Positions 1 to 8,223 of a DNA stretch of 58,863 bases are shown in pieces; position 1 is the stretch's first letter; each line of letters starts with the position of its first letter. The position numbers were made by a program, and so were the translations under genes. The notes under the pieces are model-generated. The model worked only from the letters and a program-made list of their open reading frames with translations. It was not told the DNA's origin and made no database searches. Origin of the DNA: Saprospiraceae bacterium (GTDB lineage Bacteria; Bacteroidota; Bacteroidia; Chitinophagales; Saprospiraceae); assembly GCA_028285085.1 (NCBI GenBank), contig JANQQI010000077.1, forward strand, positions 1-58,863, written 5' to 3'.

Positions 1-224
1 GCTTACACTTCGGCTCTTTTTCGTTACGTAGCCTCCGGCTATGCTCCTCAAAAGGGGCCTCGTTTAAACAAAAAAATGTCAGTTTTCGACTGAAAGAACA
101 AATCCCAAACAAGCTCTTAGTTGTGCTAAATGAAATAAAAACGATTAAAGCTAAATGGATGATAGTTGAAGTGTTGATTCTCCTTGTCGTCATAATCATT
201 TTAAACGGAAGCTATATTGCTTGA
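1..224 (+). CDS. Partial open frame ending in a hydrophobic tail (gene end or remnant)
   Basis: Frame 3 is open from the left edge of the window to a TGA at 222-224. The only in-frame ATG is at 159, inside the hydrophobic part. The last 45 or so codons look like protein: a basic stretch (NKLLVVLNEIKTIKAKWM) followed by a membrane-like run (IVEVLILLVVIIIL) and the end NGSYIA. The first part of the frame runs through a repeat copy at 27-43, so this may be a remnant whose upstream half was replaced by the repeat, or the true end of a gene that starts outside the window. The function cannot be judged from what is visible. Confidence 0.3.
   Translation, partial: LHFGSFSLRSLRLCSSKGASFKQKNVSFRLKEQIPNKLLVVLNEIKTIKAKWMIVEVLILLVVIIILNGSYIA
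27..43. repeat. Spacer repeat family A, copy 1 (hairpin core)
   Basis: A 7-bp stem with a 3-nt loop: CGTAGCC, TCC, GGCTATG (with one G-T pair). The same core with compensating base changes occurs at 14361-14376 and 16662-16678. All three copies are followed by a similar C-rich and A-rich flank (GC-CC-T/G-AAAA). The left part of this copy lies at the window edge, so its ends are not visible. Confidence 0.6.
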
Positions 225-237
225 CTTTAATTGGTAA

Positions 238-774
238 TTAATTCTCCTCTTGCATTTTTTTGGCGGCCATTTCTTGCTTTATTCTTTTGTCGTATGCAAT
301 GGTTGGAATCATAATTCCAATGAATCCAGCCAGGATGGCAATAAACATTAAGCCTGCCCATAGTTTATTATCGGGAAATACGGCCAAGCCTTTGGGCACA
401 GTAACTTTAGTACTTTCTCCGACATCCACCAGTGTCTCTCTTAATTTGATGAGCACATTGGTGCGCTCTAAAGCACTTTCTGATTGTAGCGTTTGTAATT
501 CTAGTTGGCTGGCTTTTAAATTTCTGTACCAATAGTCGATATCTTCGTTGGGTGTTTTCCACAAAATAGAAGTATACCCACTCGTGATGTTATTGGCTTC
601 TAGGTAATTAATAACCTTCGTTAATTCTTGCTCCGCAAGTTCTATGGTATTGGCGTCTGCCGCTCTTTTTAAATAACCCGTGACATTTTGTTTCAATGTG
701 ACGCTTTTCGATATCCGTAGACCGAAAAGGACCACTGATATTAAGATCAGAACGACACTTATTACGTTTTTCAT
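238..774 (-). CDS. Hypothetical two-TM membrane protein
   Basis: The likely start is the ATG at 774 (MKNVISVVLILISVV), giving about 178 residues. An ATG at 819 would add 15 polar residues, and the longest frame begins only at a TTG. It has a TM segment or uncleaved signal at residues 1-20, a mostly helical, Glu/Leu-rich extracytoplasmic part of about 110 residues, a second TM (WAGLMFIAILAGFIGIMIP) and a short charged cytoplasmic tail ending KKMQEEN. The N-out/C-in loop arrangement recalls small sensor-like membrane proteins, but no family was recognised. It is a single gene with wide spacers on both sides. Confidence 0.6.
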   Translation of the reverse strand: MKNVISVVLILISVVLFGLRISKSVTLKQNVTGYLKRAADANTIELAEQELTKVINYLEANNITSGYTSILWKTPNEDIDYWYRNLKASQLELQTLQSESALERTNVLIKLRETLVDVGESTKVTVPKGLAVFPDNKLWAGLMFIAILAGFIGIMIPTIAYDKRIKQEMAAKKMQEEN

Positions 775-1070
775 ATCCCTAAATTTTGGTTGTTGTTTTG
801 ATGATGTTTCATGCTCCATCTCCCGAACTGAAAACCATGTACACTTTGCTCTGAGCAAAAAATATGGCAAAAAGGTGTTGTTTTCAATCAATAATAAAAT
901 GATGAATCAATATCTCCGCTGCTACCGCTACAATATAGTAAAGAATGGCTACACTTGATATGAAACCAGGGTTTCTAGTTGGTATCGCATTGTAATCCTA
1001 ATGTAGCTGAAGCGCTGCAAGAATGGATCAATACGAAAAATGTAATGGAAAGTACTCTTGTTGATTAGAC

Positions 1071-1703
1071 TTAATCGATTCTAAAATCAATGGTAAATGT
1101 TTTTTCAAATCCTTGGCAATCCTCTTTGTAGTATTGAAATTTTTCGATGAATTTTTTTATTCCTTTGAGTGCTTCTTGATCAAAGTCAGCGCCTAAGGAT
1201 TGTATGACTTTGCACGCCAATATTTCGCATTCGGTATCCAGCTTTACTTTTATTTTGACGATTCCCGCAATACCTGATTCTCTGGCCGCCGATGGGTATT
1301 GAACGGCTATTGGAATCTGAGGCATCACCCTTTCGTTTTTATCGTAGTCGAAGTAGTACAATTTTCCGTTTTGATCTACTTCTTTCCAGATACCGTGCTT
1401 GTTGTCTGAAATTAATTTTCCCTGCTCGTATATTCTGGTTCGTCTTAGCTCTCCATAAATGTTATACTCTTTCCACGCTTCATGCTTTTTGTTGTTGACG
1501 TAGGTGCCGTCTACTTTAATTTGGCCATTTTTAAAAAAGACTTGATACGCGCCGTGTTTGATGTGCTTCTTTTTCTTCAATACAGTATATGTTTTTTCAA
1601 TAACCTTACTGTTGGGAAACGTCTTCGTGACTTGTTTCAATTTTTGGGCACTCAAGAATAATGGAAATAGAGAGAATAGGACTAGTGAAAAATGCCATTT
1701 CAT
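1071..1703 (-). CDS. TonB C-terminal domain protein with YwqK/MORN-like repeats
   Basis: A 210-residue secreted protein. Signal peptide at residues 1-19 (MKWHFSLVLFSLFPLFLSAQ). Residues ~50-130 hold three YwqK-like repeats (KHGAYQVFFKNGQIKVDGTY, then KHEAWKEYNIYGEL, then KHGIWKEVDQNGKLYYFDYD). Residues ~135-210 match a TonB C-terminal domain (YPSAARESGIAGIVKIKVKL ... GADFDQEALKGIKKF). Such proteins are common in Bacteroidota and are usually annotated 'energy transducer TonB'. There is no N-terminal TM anchor or Pro-rich linker, so this one is probably periplasmic or surface-exposed rather than a classical energy transducer. It stands alone. Confidence 0.8.
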   Translation of the reverse strand: MKWHFSLVLFSLFPLFLSAQKLKQVTKTFPNSKVIEKTYTVLKKKKHIKHGAYQVFFKNGQIKVDGTYVNNKKHEAWKEYNIYGELRRTRIYEQGKLISDNKHGIWKEVDQNGKLYYFDYDKNERVMPQIPIAVQYPSAARESGIAGIVKIKVKLDTECEILACKVIQSLGADFDQEALKGIKKFIEKFQYYKEDCQGFEKTFTIDFRID

Positions 1704-1820
1704 TAAGCGAGGTACTTTGATTCTCTAATTAAGATGTGAGGGGAAAGGACTTTGGTGTATTGGTGATGAAGGGACTTTTTATAAAGAACTGAGGACGATG
1801 ACATTTCAAATAGCGTATTG

Positions 1821-1843
1821 AGTGGAAGTTGCAAACTTCCACT
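1821..1843. repeat. REP-like hairpin, family B copy 1
   Basis: A perfect inverted repeat: AGTGGAAGTT, loop GCA, AACTTCCACT. It is flanked by GTATTGAG and AACG. The same block with one compensated base pair occurs at 3365-3388. It lies just downstream of the amidohydrolase gene and has no T-tract, so it is more likely a REP-type element than a terminator. Confidence 0.7.
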
Positions 1844-1880
1844 AACGTTTAGTTTAGTAAAAAGCAGGAAAGCGGTCTTA

Positions 1881-3236
1881 TCAATTGAGACTCATCCTTT
1901 GCTGAATAACTCCATTTTTAATAATCAAATGGATAGACATCGTGTTTTCTATGGCGTCAAGCGGATTTCGATCAAGTAGAATCATGTCTGCCATTTTGCC
2001 GGACTCAATGGTTCCTAAATCATCAAGGATATTAAGCATTTTGGCGGCATTGTGGGTACCCATTTTAATGATGTCCGCAGGTGGCATGCCTCCCAATTCC
2101 AACAATTGCATCTCTTCGTGGAGGCTATGACCGTGGAAAATATACTTGTTTCCGGTATCCGTGCCCAGAACCATATTGACCCCGTTGTCGTACAGCGTTT
2201 TAATGTCCTCTACCTGAAAGGTGACGATGTCTTTAAGTGTCGGTGGTGTCGAGCTCTCTTCCGTTTTGAAAAAATTAAGATAGGCCTTGGCACGTACGAT
2301 GTCGTATGGATTTTTATAATCTCCGATTTTTGAAGCACTGTAAATAGTTCGAATATCTGATTGCTCAATCCACTCTGGATGCAGGGGATAAATAAAGCTC
2401 TTATCTATCATTAAGGTAGTGACCCAAGAGACATTAAGCTGATAAATGGAGTCTATTAAAGTCCGGTCAACTTCGAAATCTAAATCCACGCCGGTATAGT
2501 GGATAATGTTGTTAATGCCAGCTTTGATGGCCATTCTCAGTTCCGTGTTGTCGCTGACGTGCACAAATACCCTAGTCTTATTTTTTCGAGCTTCGGCCAC
2601 GACTTTGTCCACGAAAGTTTGGGGCATACGCGGTACGGGCGGTGGCATTGGCCCCTCTTCGATGGTCAACTTGATGCCCTGAATGGGAAATTGAACGACT
2701 TGTTGAACTAAAGATTCAATTTGTAAGGTATCTCTAAGATAAAAGACCGTTTCGCCTTCGACCCAGTTACTGGACTTGTAAGTCCTCACGGGATGTCGAC
2801 CTTCCATGGTGAAGTGCTGAGAGGTATGAAACACTCTGGGGGCAGGTAAAGAATCCTGGGCCCCCAATTCTCGTATTTGTTTGAAGTATTGATTCGAGCA
2901 AGTACTCCCGCCGGGGACAAAAATAGAAGTGACCCCATAGTGCATTAGCCTCGGCAAATCGTATTCATAATCACTGGTGTGGACATGACAATCGAAAAGA
3001 CCGGGAATGAGATATTTTCCGGTGCCGTCAATGACAGATGGATCCTCGGAGAGGTCGATAGAATCAATTTTGATGATCCGTCCTTCGTAGATGTAGATAT
3101 TTCTACCGGTCTGTATGGCGCCTCCATTCCCATCGATTAAATTGACATTGGCGATAATAATATCGAATGTTTCTTTGAGATTTTGCTGGCAGCTTAGTAA
3201 TATTAGGATACTTAGCCAAAGGGGAAACTTACTCAT
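1881..3236 (-). CDS. Amidohydrolase family lipoprotein (imidazolonepropionase-like)
   Basis: 451 residues. An SPII signal with lipobox LLSC at residues ~13-16 should anchor it to a membrane after export. The amidohydrolase fold is clear: HVH at 84-86, a candidate carboxylated Lys at 189 (GIKLTIEEG), His 226 (VFVHVSD), His 246 (NNIIHYTG) and Asp 360 (LGTDTG) form the expected binuclear metal site. The end has the usual beta-strand signature (GTIESGKMADMILLDRNPL). These enzymes hydrolyse amide or ester bonds in cyclic or peptide substrates; the substrate here cannot be read from sequence. It has no operon partner. Confidence 0.88.
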   Translation of the reverse strand: MSKFPLWLSILILLSCQQNLKETFDIIIANVNLIDGNGGAIQTGRNIYIYEGRIIKIDSIDLSEDPSVIDGTGKYLIPGLFDCHVHTSDYEYDLPRLMHYGVTSIFVPGGSTCSNQYFKQIRELGAQDSLPAPRVFHTSQHFTMEGRHPVRTYKSSNWVEGETVFYLRDTLQIESLVQQVVQFPIQGIKLTIEEGPMPPPVPRMPQTFVDKVVAEARKNKTRVFVHVSDNTELRMAIKAGINNIIHYTGVDLDFEVDRTLIDSIYQLNVSWVTTLMIDKSFIYPLHPEWIEQSDIRTIYSASKIGDYKNPYDIVRAKAYLNFFKTEESSTPPTLKDIVTFQVEDIKTLYDNGVNMVLGTDTGNKYIFHGHSLHEEMQLLELGGMPPADIIKMGTHNAAKMLNILDDLGTIESGKMADMILLDRNPLDAIENTMSIHLIIKNGVIQQRMSLN

Positions 3237-3364
3237 CTTAAGAGGGTTTGTGAGATGTTAAGATGCTGGAGAGCACCTTGAATTTAACCCTTTTGGCACT
3301 TAATTAAAAATATCGATAGTTTTGGAGACTTAAAAAGACTTGATGGAGCTCTAATCGTGTATTG

Positions 3365-3491
3365 AGTTGAAGTTGCAAAACTTCAACTAACAGATTGCTG
3401 AGTTTGGAGCAAAAAGAGGTTCATCGCAGTTACAAACTGCGACGGGCTATACGTCAAAATGGACGGGCGACTTTCTGATCGCACCGTCCAT
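3365..3491. repeat. Cluster of three REP-like hairpins
   Basis: Three perfect inverted repeats lie in a row in the 293-bp spacer between the amidohydrolase and CotH genes. The first is 3365-3388 (AGTTGAAGTT, GCAA, AACTTCAACT), the second copy of family B. The second is 3424-3442 (TCGCAGTT, ACA, AACTGCGA). The third is 3459-3466 paired with 3484-3491 (ATGGACGG / CCGTCCAT). The first two share the GTTRCAAAC-type tip with the copy at 1821. The rest of the spacer has no reading frame worth noting. Confidence 0.7.
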
Positions 3492-3529
3492 GGAGTTAGA
3501 TGAAATGATAAACTTCAGCTAAGACAATA

Positions 3530-5884
3530 TCAAGGGGTTAATAGCATAATTCTTCCGCTAAGTAATCGATCGTCAGTCAATACGCGAATGAGATAAATGC
3601 CACTTTCGAAGTTCAGCGTTATTTTTTCCCGTTTTGTGGTCTGCCCTCTTTGCAGGCATTGTCCATTTAGATTGTAAATTTCATAATCAATTTGATCGGC
3701 TTGCAAATTATAATCAAGCGAAATCTGATTGGTGTAACTTGGATTGGGAATGACCGTGAGTAATGCTTCGTTTGTAGGCCTGGCAAACGGTGATGTACTG
3801 GTGATGATGCCTTCTTCACAATCATAAATACCGGGATCAAAGTCTATATTAAATTGTTCCGAAATATGCGCAATGATGTGTGCTTGGCGGCCATCGGAAA
3901 AATTAATCAACTTGGAAGCAATACTGCTTTCCCAGCTGGCTAGAGAATTAGGATAATCCCAGCGGTCTATATGTTCATTGACACCATTAATATATTGACT
4001 TTTGAAATCGGCCACAATGGCATTGACGCGCTTTGGGGCAAAATCGTTCCGCATTAAGCAGGCCATTCGTTCGACGAATTGATCTATAAATTCTTGGGAT
4101 TCGATTAATTTTCTAAAAAGGAAAGTCCCGTCAGCTTGGGTTTGAATATAACAACCCGGCGTTTCGGAAATACAGCTCAAAATATTATTACTGACACCCA
4201 AATAACCCCAGCCACCATCTACATCAAATAGTACTTGTTTCCAAAGTCCTTTAGCACCGTAGCTCCATAATTTATTATTATATCTGGGCCAATCTTTATT
4301 ATTAAAATAAATTTCTGCGCAATAGTAATCGATGATGCTTTGAATATCTAAAAATGTTTTTACGTGTTGGTAATTGGCATCGTCGTATAAATCATGGCTT
4401 TCTAAAAAATCATAAAGTGCCGCATGACTTTCATTGCTGCCTTCGTCTGTTCCCCAATGTTCTGGTAAGGATTGGATACCGGACATATGTAAAACGACAT
4501 TAACGGAATCTTTGTCGAGGCCATATTTTTCGGCAATATGATAATGGTCAAAATATTCACGGATGTTTTGTATGCCCCAATATTCTCCATTGATGAATAC
4601 GATGGCGGGTTTTGAATCAAGGGATTCAAAATTTAAATTTTCACAAACTTTTGCGGTACACTCGTCTTTGAAAATCGTTTTATTCCAGCAACTCATGGAG
4701 TTTTTCAAGATCAGCTTATCAAAGACTCTTCTTTTCTGATCTTCAAAAAACGGATAATTCATTTTAGGGCTACCGTATTTCGAACGAGCATAAAGTCGAA
4801 AAGATTTTTGAGGATAATTTCGTCCTTTGCCACCGTGTATTCTTAAGCCTATCCCCTGATCCAAAACCATTTTCCCGTTGGGGGTAAAATATTGAACGTA
4901 TCCGGTCCTTTCCCATTCGACCCCCTTTTGAAAATAGTTGCCACTCCATACCGGATTGGAGGAGTCAAAATGAACGCCAGGAACGTAAATGCCTGTATCC
5001 TGATGAAATAAATTCGTTTGATCCGTAATAATGGAAATGAGATAAAAATCATCAAAGCGGGATTTAATTTCTGCATCAATAAAAAAAGTTTTATGGTAAG
5101 TTTTAGAACTCTTTTCACCATTATTAAAAGTGGCCGCTTTGATGACATGGGCGTTAAATTGATCGGTATTTGGTGAAGTCCAATAAGGGCTTGTGGGAAT
5201 ATTTGAAATAACATCGAGGTGGTCGTCTAAATAACCCAGTTCGATGCTTCCATTAAATAAGATGGAAGCCGTGCTGGGGTCAGAGCCATCGATGGTATAA
5301 TAAATGGGGTCGTTATTATTAGCAAGCATGTCGAAGATGATCGGGTCTGTGTAAAAACCTGATTGGTGGGAGAAGGTGATGCCATTTACGCTGGTATTTG
5401 AAGCGCCGGGACTGCTTGCAGATAAGGATTCGAGCTGTTCACCTCCATCTTTTGTTCGACCATAAGCAATATCGGTGCCTACCGAAACTGGCGGGGTTTG
5501 ATCGACTATGGATAAATCCGGGGCGGTGAGTTGGATGAGTTCTCCGTCTGATGTTAATTTAAAATTAGTATGCAAATGAACGCCTGAAATGCGGTTTTTC
5601 CCGGAAGCGAAAACCACAAGGAAACCTCCGGGGGGAATATCGACGGAGGGGAATACCCATTTGAGTGGATCCTCTCCGTCGTCAGATAATCCAAATCCCT
5701 CTAAATTTACCGAGATGTTATTAGCATTATAAATTTCAATCCAATCGGGATAATCATTATCCTCATCCGACAAAGTGACGTCATTGGACAACATAAATTC
5801 GTTGATGAAAATATCCTCGTATTGAGCGGAAAGGTTAAAGACACTGCACAGTGTAAAAACAAAGAATAGTATATTTTTTATCAT
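3530..5884 (-). CDS. CotH kinase family protein with lamin-tail domain and T9SS sorting domain
   Basis: 784 residues, secreted (signal peptide ending LSA at ~20). In order: a lamin-tail domain at ~25-115 (INEFMLSNDVT ... DYPDWIEIYN), a chitobiase/hexosaminidase C-terminal-like domain at ~170-215 (DPIYYTIDGSDPST), a CotH domain at ~300-640 (GIGLRIHGGKGRNYPQKSF, ending near LFRKLIES), and a T9SS type A sorting domain over the last ~75 residues (VIPNPS ... GIYLIRV). CotH proteins are atypical protein kinases related to spore-coat CotH; in Bacteroidota the LTD-CotH-T9SS architecture is a cell-surface or exported protein of unsettled substrate. Stand-alone gene. Confidence 0.9.
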   Translation of the reverse strand: MIKNILFFVFTLCSVFNLSAQYEDIFINEFMLSNDVTLSDEDNDYPDWIEIYNANNISVNLEGFGLSDDGEDPLKWVFPSVDIPPGGFLVVFASGKNRISGVHLHTNFKLTSDGELIQLTAPDLSIVDQTPPVSVGTDIAYGRTKDGGEQLESLSASSPGASNTSVNGITFSHQSGFYTDPIIFDMLANNNDPIYYTIDGSDPSTASILFNGSIELGYLDDHLDVISNIPTSPYWTSPNTDQFNAHVIKAATFNNGEKSSKTYHKTFFIDAEIKSRFDDFYLISIITDQTNLFHQDTGIYVPGVHFDSSNPVWSGNYFQKGVEWERTGYVQYFTPNGKMVLDQGIGLRIHGGKGRNYPQKSFRLYARSKYGSPKMNYPFFEDQKRRVFDKLILKNSMSCWNKTIFKDECTAKVCENLNFESLDSKPAIVFINGEYWGIQNIREYFDHYHIAEKYGLDKDSVNVVLHMSGIQSLPEHWGTDEGSNESHAALYDFLESHDLYDDANYQHVKTFLDIQSIIDYYCAEIYFNNKDWPRYNNKLWSYGAKGLWKQVLFDVDGGWGYLGVSNNILSCISETPGCYIQTQADGTFLFRKLIESQEFIDQFVERMACLMRNDFAPKRVNAIVADFKSQYINGVNEHIDRWDYPNSLASWESSIASKLINFSDGRQAHIIAHISEQFNIDFDPGIYDCEEGIITSTSPFARPTNEALLTVIPNPSYTNQISLDYNLQADQIDYEIYNLNGQCLQRGQTTKREKITLNFESGIYLIRVLTDDRLLSGRIMLLTP

Positions 5885-6065
5885 CTTGTACCTGGGTTTA
5901 TTAAATAACTATTTAGGCATTAGGGATTTCAACCCTAATGATGTAAAGGCATAGCTCTATCCCTATTCCGGGGGAATTGTAGTCGCTAGATCAGCGTGGA
6001 TACCAATAGATGAGCGTTACTCCAAAGCGAACGGCTCGAGAATAACCAGGAAAAAGTTATTTTAT

Positions 6066-6105
6066 ACTAGAAGCCATCAAAAACAATTTTAAAATAACTT
6101 CTAGT
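6066..6105. repeat. Short palindromic element, internally deleted relative of the 14286-14450 element
   Basis: Inverted ends ACTAGAAG (6066-6073) and CTTCTAGT (6098-6105) enclose 24 bases. The 17-mer GCCATCAAAAACAATTT is shared exactly with the right end of the element at 14286-14450. It therefore looks like the same element with its middle removed. Confidence 0.6.
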
Positions 6106-6183
6106 CGAAATGTGAGTTGAATAACCTCTGCGAAAATTAAAATCTAATAAATACTAAAATGAGTATTCTCCACGAGCAGGATA

Positions 6184-6200
6184 GCAATGCTAGGCATTGC
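6184..6200. repeat. Small perfect hairpin
   Basis: GCAATGC, TAG, GCATTGC: a 7-bp stem with a 3-nt loop, not followed by a T-tract. It resembles REP-type hairpins found elsewhere in the window, but no second copy was found. Confidence 0.5.
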
Positions 6201-6378
6201 CTTAACTTCAATTAGATTTTTTGTAAAATGTGGAAAGGGAACGGTGTCTAAAGTTCCTTATATTGAAGTGTTTTTGGAATTTGTTTTTTGGGTAAAAAAT
6301 AATGGTATATCGATAGAAAATGTATAACTCAATTGTTCAAAATAGGTTGACGTGTATTAGCTCGTGACTATTTTTAAA

Positions 6379-6492
6379 TCAATACAATACTTTAATAACT
6401 TCTCTATAATCAATAATGCAAAATCCTGAAGGCTTCTTATAAGGTTGTACTCTATATAATTCATTAAAGGTTGCTTTCGCTGCATCTGATTT
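6379..6492 (-). pseudogene. Remnant of an unidentified gene (C-terminal ~37 codons)
   Basis: The minus-strand frame is open from a TAA at 6493-6495 to a TGA at 6379-6381 and has no start codon. It reads as convincing protein (SDAAKATFNELYRVQPYKK then PSGFCIIDYREVIKVLY). The competing frame has an ATG (MQRKQPLMNY...) but a less protein-like composition. Probably the tail of a decayed gene; the family is unknown. Confidence 0.35.
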
Positions 6493-6612
6493 TTAATTTT
6501 TATTATTTTTTGTTTGATCAAATGTTGAAAGAACCTGTTTGTCAGGAAATAATACGGTAAACAAAAAATGAATCAGAGTCTAATTGACGGAGAGCATTTA
6601 AAAACTGGTCTT

Positions 6613-7260
6613 CTACTTCTCCGATACTTTCTCAAAAAAGTAAGACTCGGATTGCTCCACATCATCGTAAGTGTAGATATCTTTATCCTTATGGTTTTCG
6701 AGATAACTTAGTAAGCCAAAATCACCGGAGCAAAAGAGCGTGTGTGTGAAAAATAGGCCGATGGGTATAAAGCGCCAATATCCGGGCAGCAAAATGGCGA
6801 GTGATAAACAGACTATAGATATGCTGATAAATGGAGCCAGGATGACCACCCTGAATTGTCTGGCGTTGGCTACAAATTTGTCCGCCAAGGCCATGAAGTA
6901 GAATTTCCTAAGGTTCATCCCATAAGAGGTGTTTTTTGCCCCGACGTAGCGATAGGCTAAAACGTGAATATATTCGTGCAATGGAATGAGGAGGAAGGTG
7001 ATGAGTACGCCGTAAGAAAAATATTCGAACTCGGTGCTAAAGCGAAATTCACCGTGGAAGAATTCTTTGCACATCAAAGTAACGAGTATAATAGCAAAGA
7101 GGATATTAATGCTATTAAAAAAGTAAAAGACCTTATTCCTTTGTTTAAATGATTGGACAATAAAAGGAAGAAGGTCTTTTTGATCGATCTTATCCAAGAG
7201 CAAGAAGTCAGGTGCTTTTAGATCTTCTACGGTATAGTCTATTTGGCTTTTTTGTAGCAT
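6613..7260 (-). CDS. DUF3267 family putative zincin metallopeptidase (membrane)
   Basis: 215 residues. Four hydrophobic segments (around residues 44-63, 83-95, 135-160 and 162-178) make it an integral membrane protein. The zincin motif HEYIH is at residues 95-99, followed by VLAYRYVGAKN, which is typical of DUF3267 putative peptidases. A second metal ligand is not obvious. The substrate is unknown; DUF3267 proteins resemble site-2-protease-type membrane zincins in layout. It lies 50 bp downstream of an aldo/keto reductase gene on the same strand and may be co-transcribed. Confidence 0.8.
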   Translation of the reverse strand: MLQKSQIDYTVEDLKAPDFLLLDKIDQKDLLPFIVQSFKQRNKVFYFFNSINILFAIILVTLMCKEFFHGEFRFSTEFEYFSYGVLITFLLIPLHEYIHVLAYRYVGAKNTSYGMNLRKFYFMALADKFVANARQFRVVILAPFISISIVCLSLAILLPGYWRFIPIGLFFTHTLFCSGDFGLLSYLENHKDKDIYTYDDVEQSESYFFEKVSEK

Positions 7261-7311
7261 ATGTTCAAGTTATGCGCAACTTTGATCAATTGCCAAAAGG
7301 GTCGACCAAGA

Positions 7312-8142
7312 CTATTCGACGTGCGATAAATCTTCTCCCAATCTTCTATTTTGGTTTAAAGCCTCAATGGTAGCCATCTGCTCGTCGGTGAGCTCAAAGT
7401 CAAAGAGGCCGAAATTTTCAGCGATGCGTTTAGGTGTCACCGATTTGGGGATCACCGCGACGCCTCTTTGGATTAGCCAGCGCAGCGTAATCTGTACGGC
7501 GGACTTGTTGTAAAGCTTACCGAGTTCGACCAATTCGGGGATATCCAATACTTCGCCCATCATGATGGGGCGCCAGGCTTCGAGTTGAATGCGATGCGTA
7601 TGAGCAAAATGGCGTAATTCATTTTGACTCAGATGTGGATGCATTTCCACTTGGTTGAGCGCAGGGACGATATCGGAATGCGCCATCAGGTCTTCTAACT
7701 GTGAGATGCTAAAGTTGCAAACACCAATAGCCTTTACCCTACCGTCGGTGTAAAGTTTTTCCATGGCCCGATAGGTATCTTTATACTTGGCTTTTACCGG
7801 CCAGTGGATTAAGTATAAATCTACGTAGTCGGTTTGCAAGCGCGCGAGGCTTTGCTCGAAGGCTTGTAAGGTTTGGTCATAGCCCTGTTCGCTATTCCAT
7901 ACTTTGGTGGTCAGAAAAATATCTTCACGCGGAATGCCACTCTCAATGAGTCCCCTTCCTACGCCCTGTTCATTTTGGTAAGCGGAAGCGGTGTCGATTT
8001 TTCGATAGCCTGCTTGCAGTGCCGAGACGATCGCTTGCTCCACCTCACCGTCATTTTTAGCAAAGAGGACGCCGAGGCCAATGGCGGGCATGCTTAGATT
8101 GTTGTTCAGCGTAAAGTGTACTGGTTTATTTTGGTCCGTCAT
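7312..8142 (-). CDS. Aldo/keto reductase (AKR family)
   Basis: 276 residues, full length. The NAD(P)H-dependent AKR tetrad is at its standard positions: Asp50 and Tyr55 (DTASAY), Lys80 (TKVW) and His113 (LIHWP). The cofactor-binding end is present (VAVIPKSVTPKRIAENFGLF). It should reduce aldehydes or ketones such as methylglyoxal or 2,5-diketo-gluconate-type substrates in the cytoplasm; the exact substrate cannot be told. Confidence 0.93.
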   Translation of the reverse strand: MTDQNKPVHFTLNNNLSMPAIGLGVLFAKNDGEVEQAIVSALQAGYRKIDTASAYQNEQGVGRGLIESGIPREDIFLTTKVWNSEQGYDQTLQAFEQSLARLQTDYVDLYLIHWPVKAKYKDTYRAMEKLYTDGRVKAIGVCNFSISQLEDLMAHSDIVPALNQVEMHPHLSQNELRHFAHTHRIQLEAWRPIMMGEVLDIPELVELGKLYNKSAVQITLRWLIQRGVAVIPKSVTPKRIAENFGLFDFELTDEQMATIEALNQNRRLGEDLSHVE

Positions 8143-8223
8143 TTCGAATTAAGATTAGTAAGGAAAATATAAATTCGCAACGGCCAATTTTAAGTCATCT
8201 CAAATTTAGCTAAACTTTTTAGC

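Larger units (their letters stand above)
5885..6612. other. 728-bp spacer with repeats and a gene remnant
   Basis: No full gene. It contains a short palindromic element (6066-6105), a 7-bp perfect hairpin (6184-6200) and a protein-like remnant on the minus strand (6379-6492), each listed separately. The rest is AT-rich sequence in which nothing further was recognised. Confidence 0.6.

Noticed and set aside
945-1068. A plus-strand mini-ORF (MATLDMKPGFLVGIAL) followed in another frame by a protein-like stretch VAEALQEWINTKNVMESTLV ending at 1066-1068.
   Set aside because: It needs a frameshift to make one product and has no recognised family; it may be a remnant, but the support is too weak to list as a feature.
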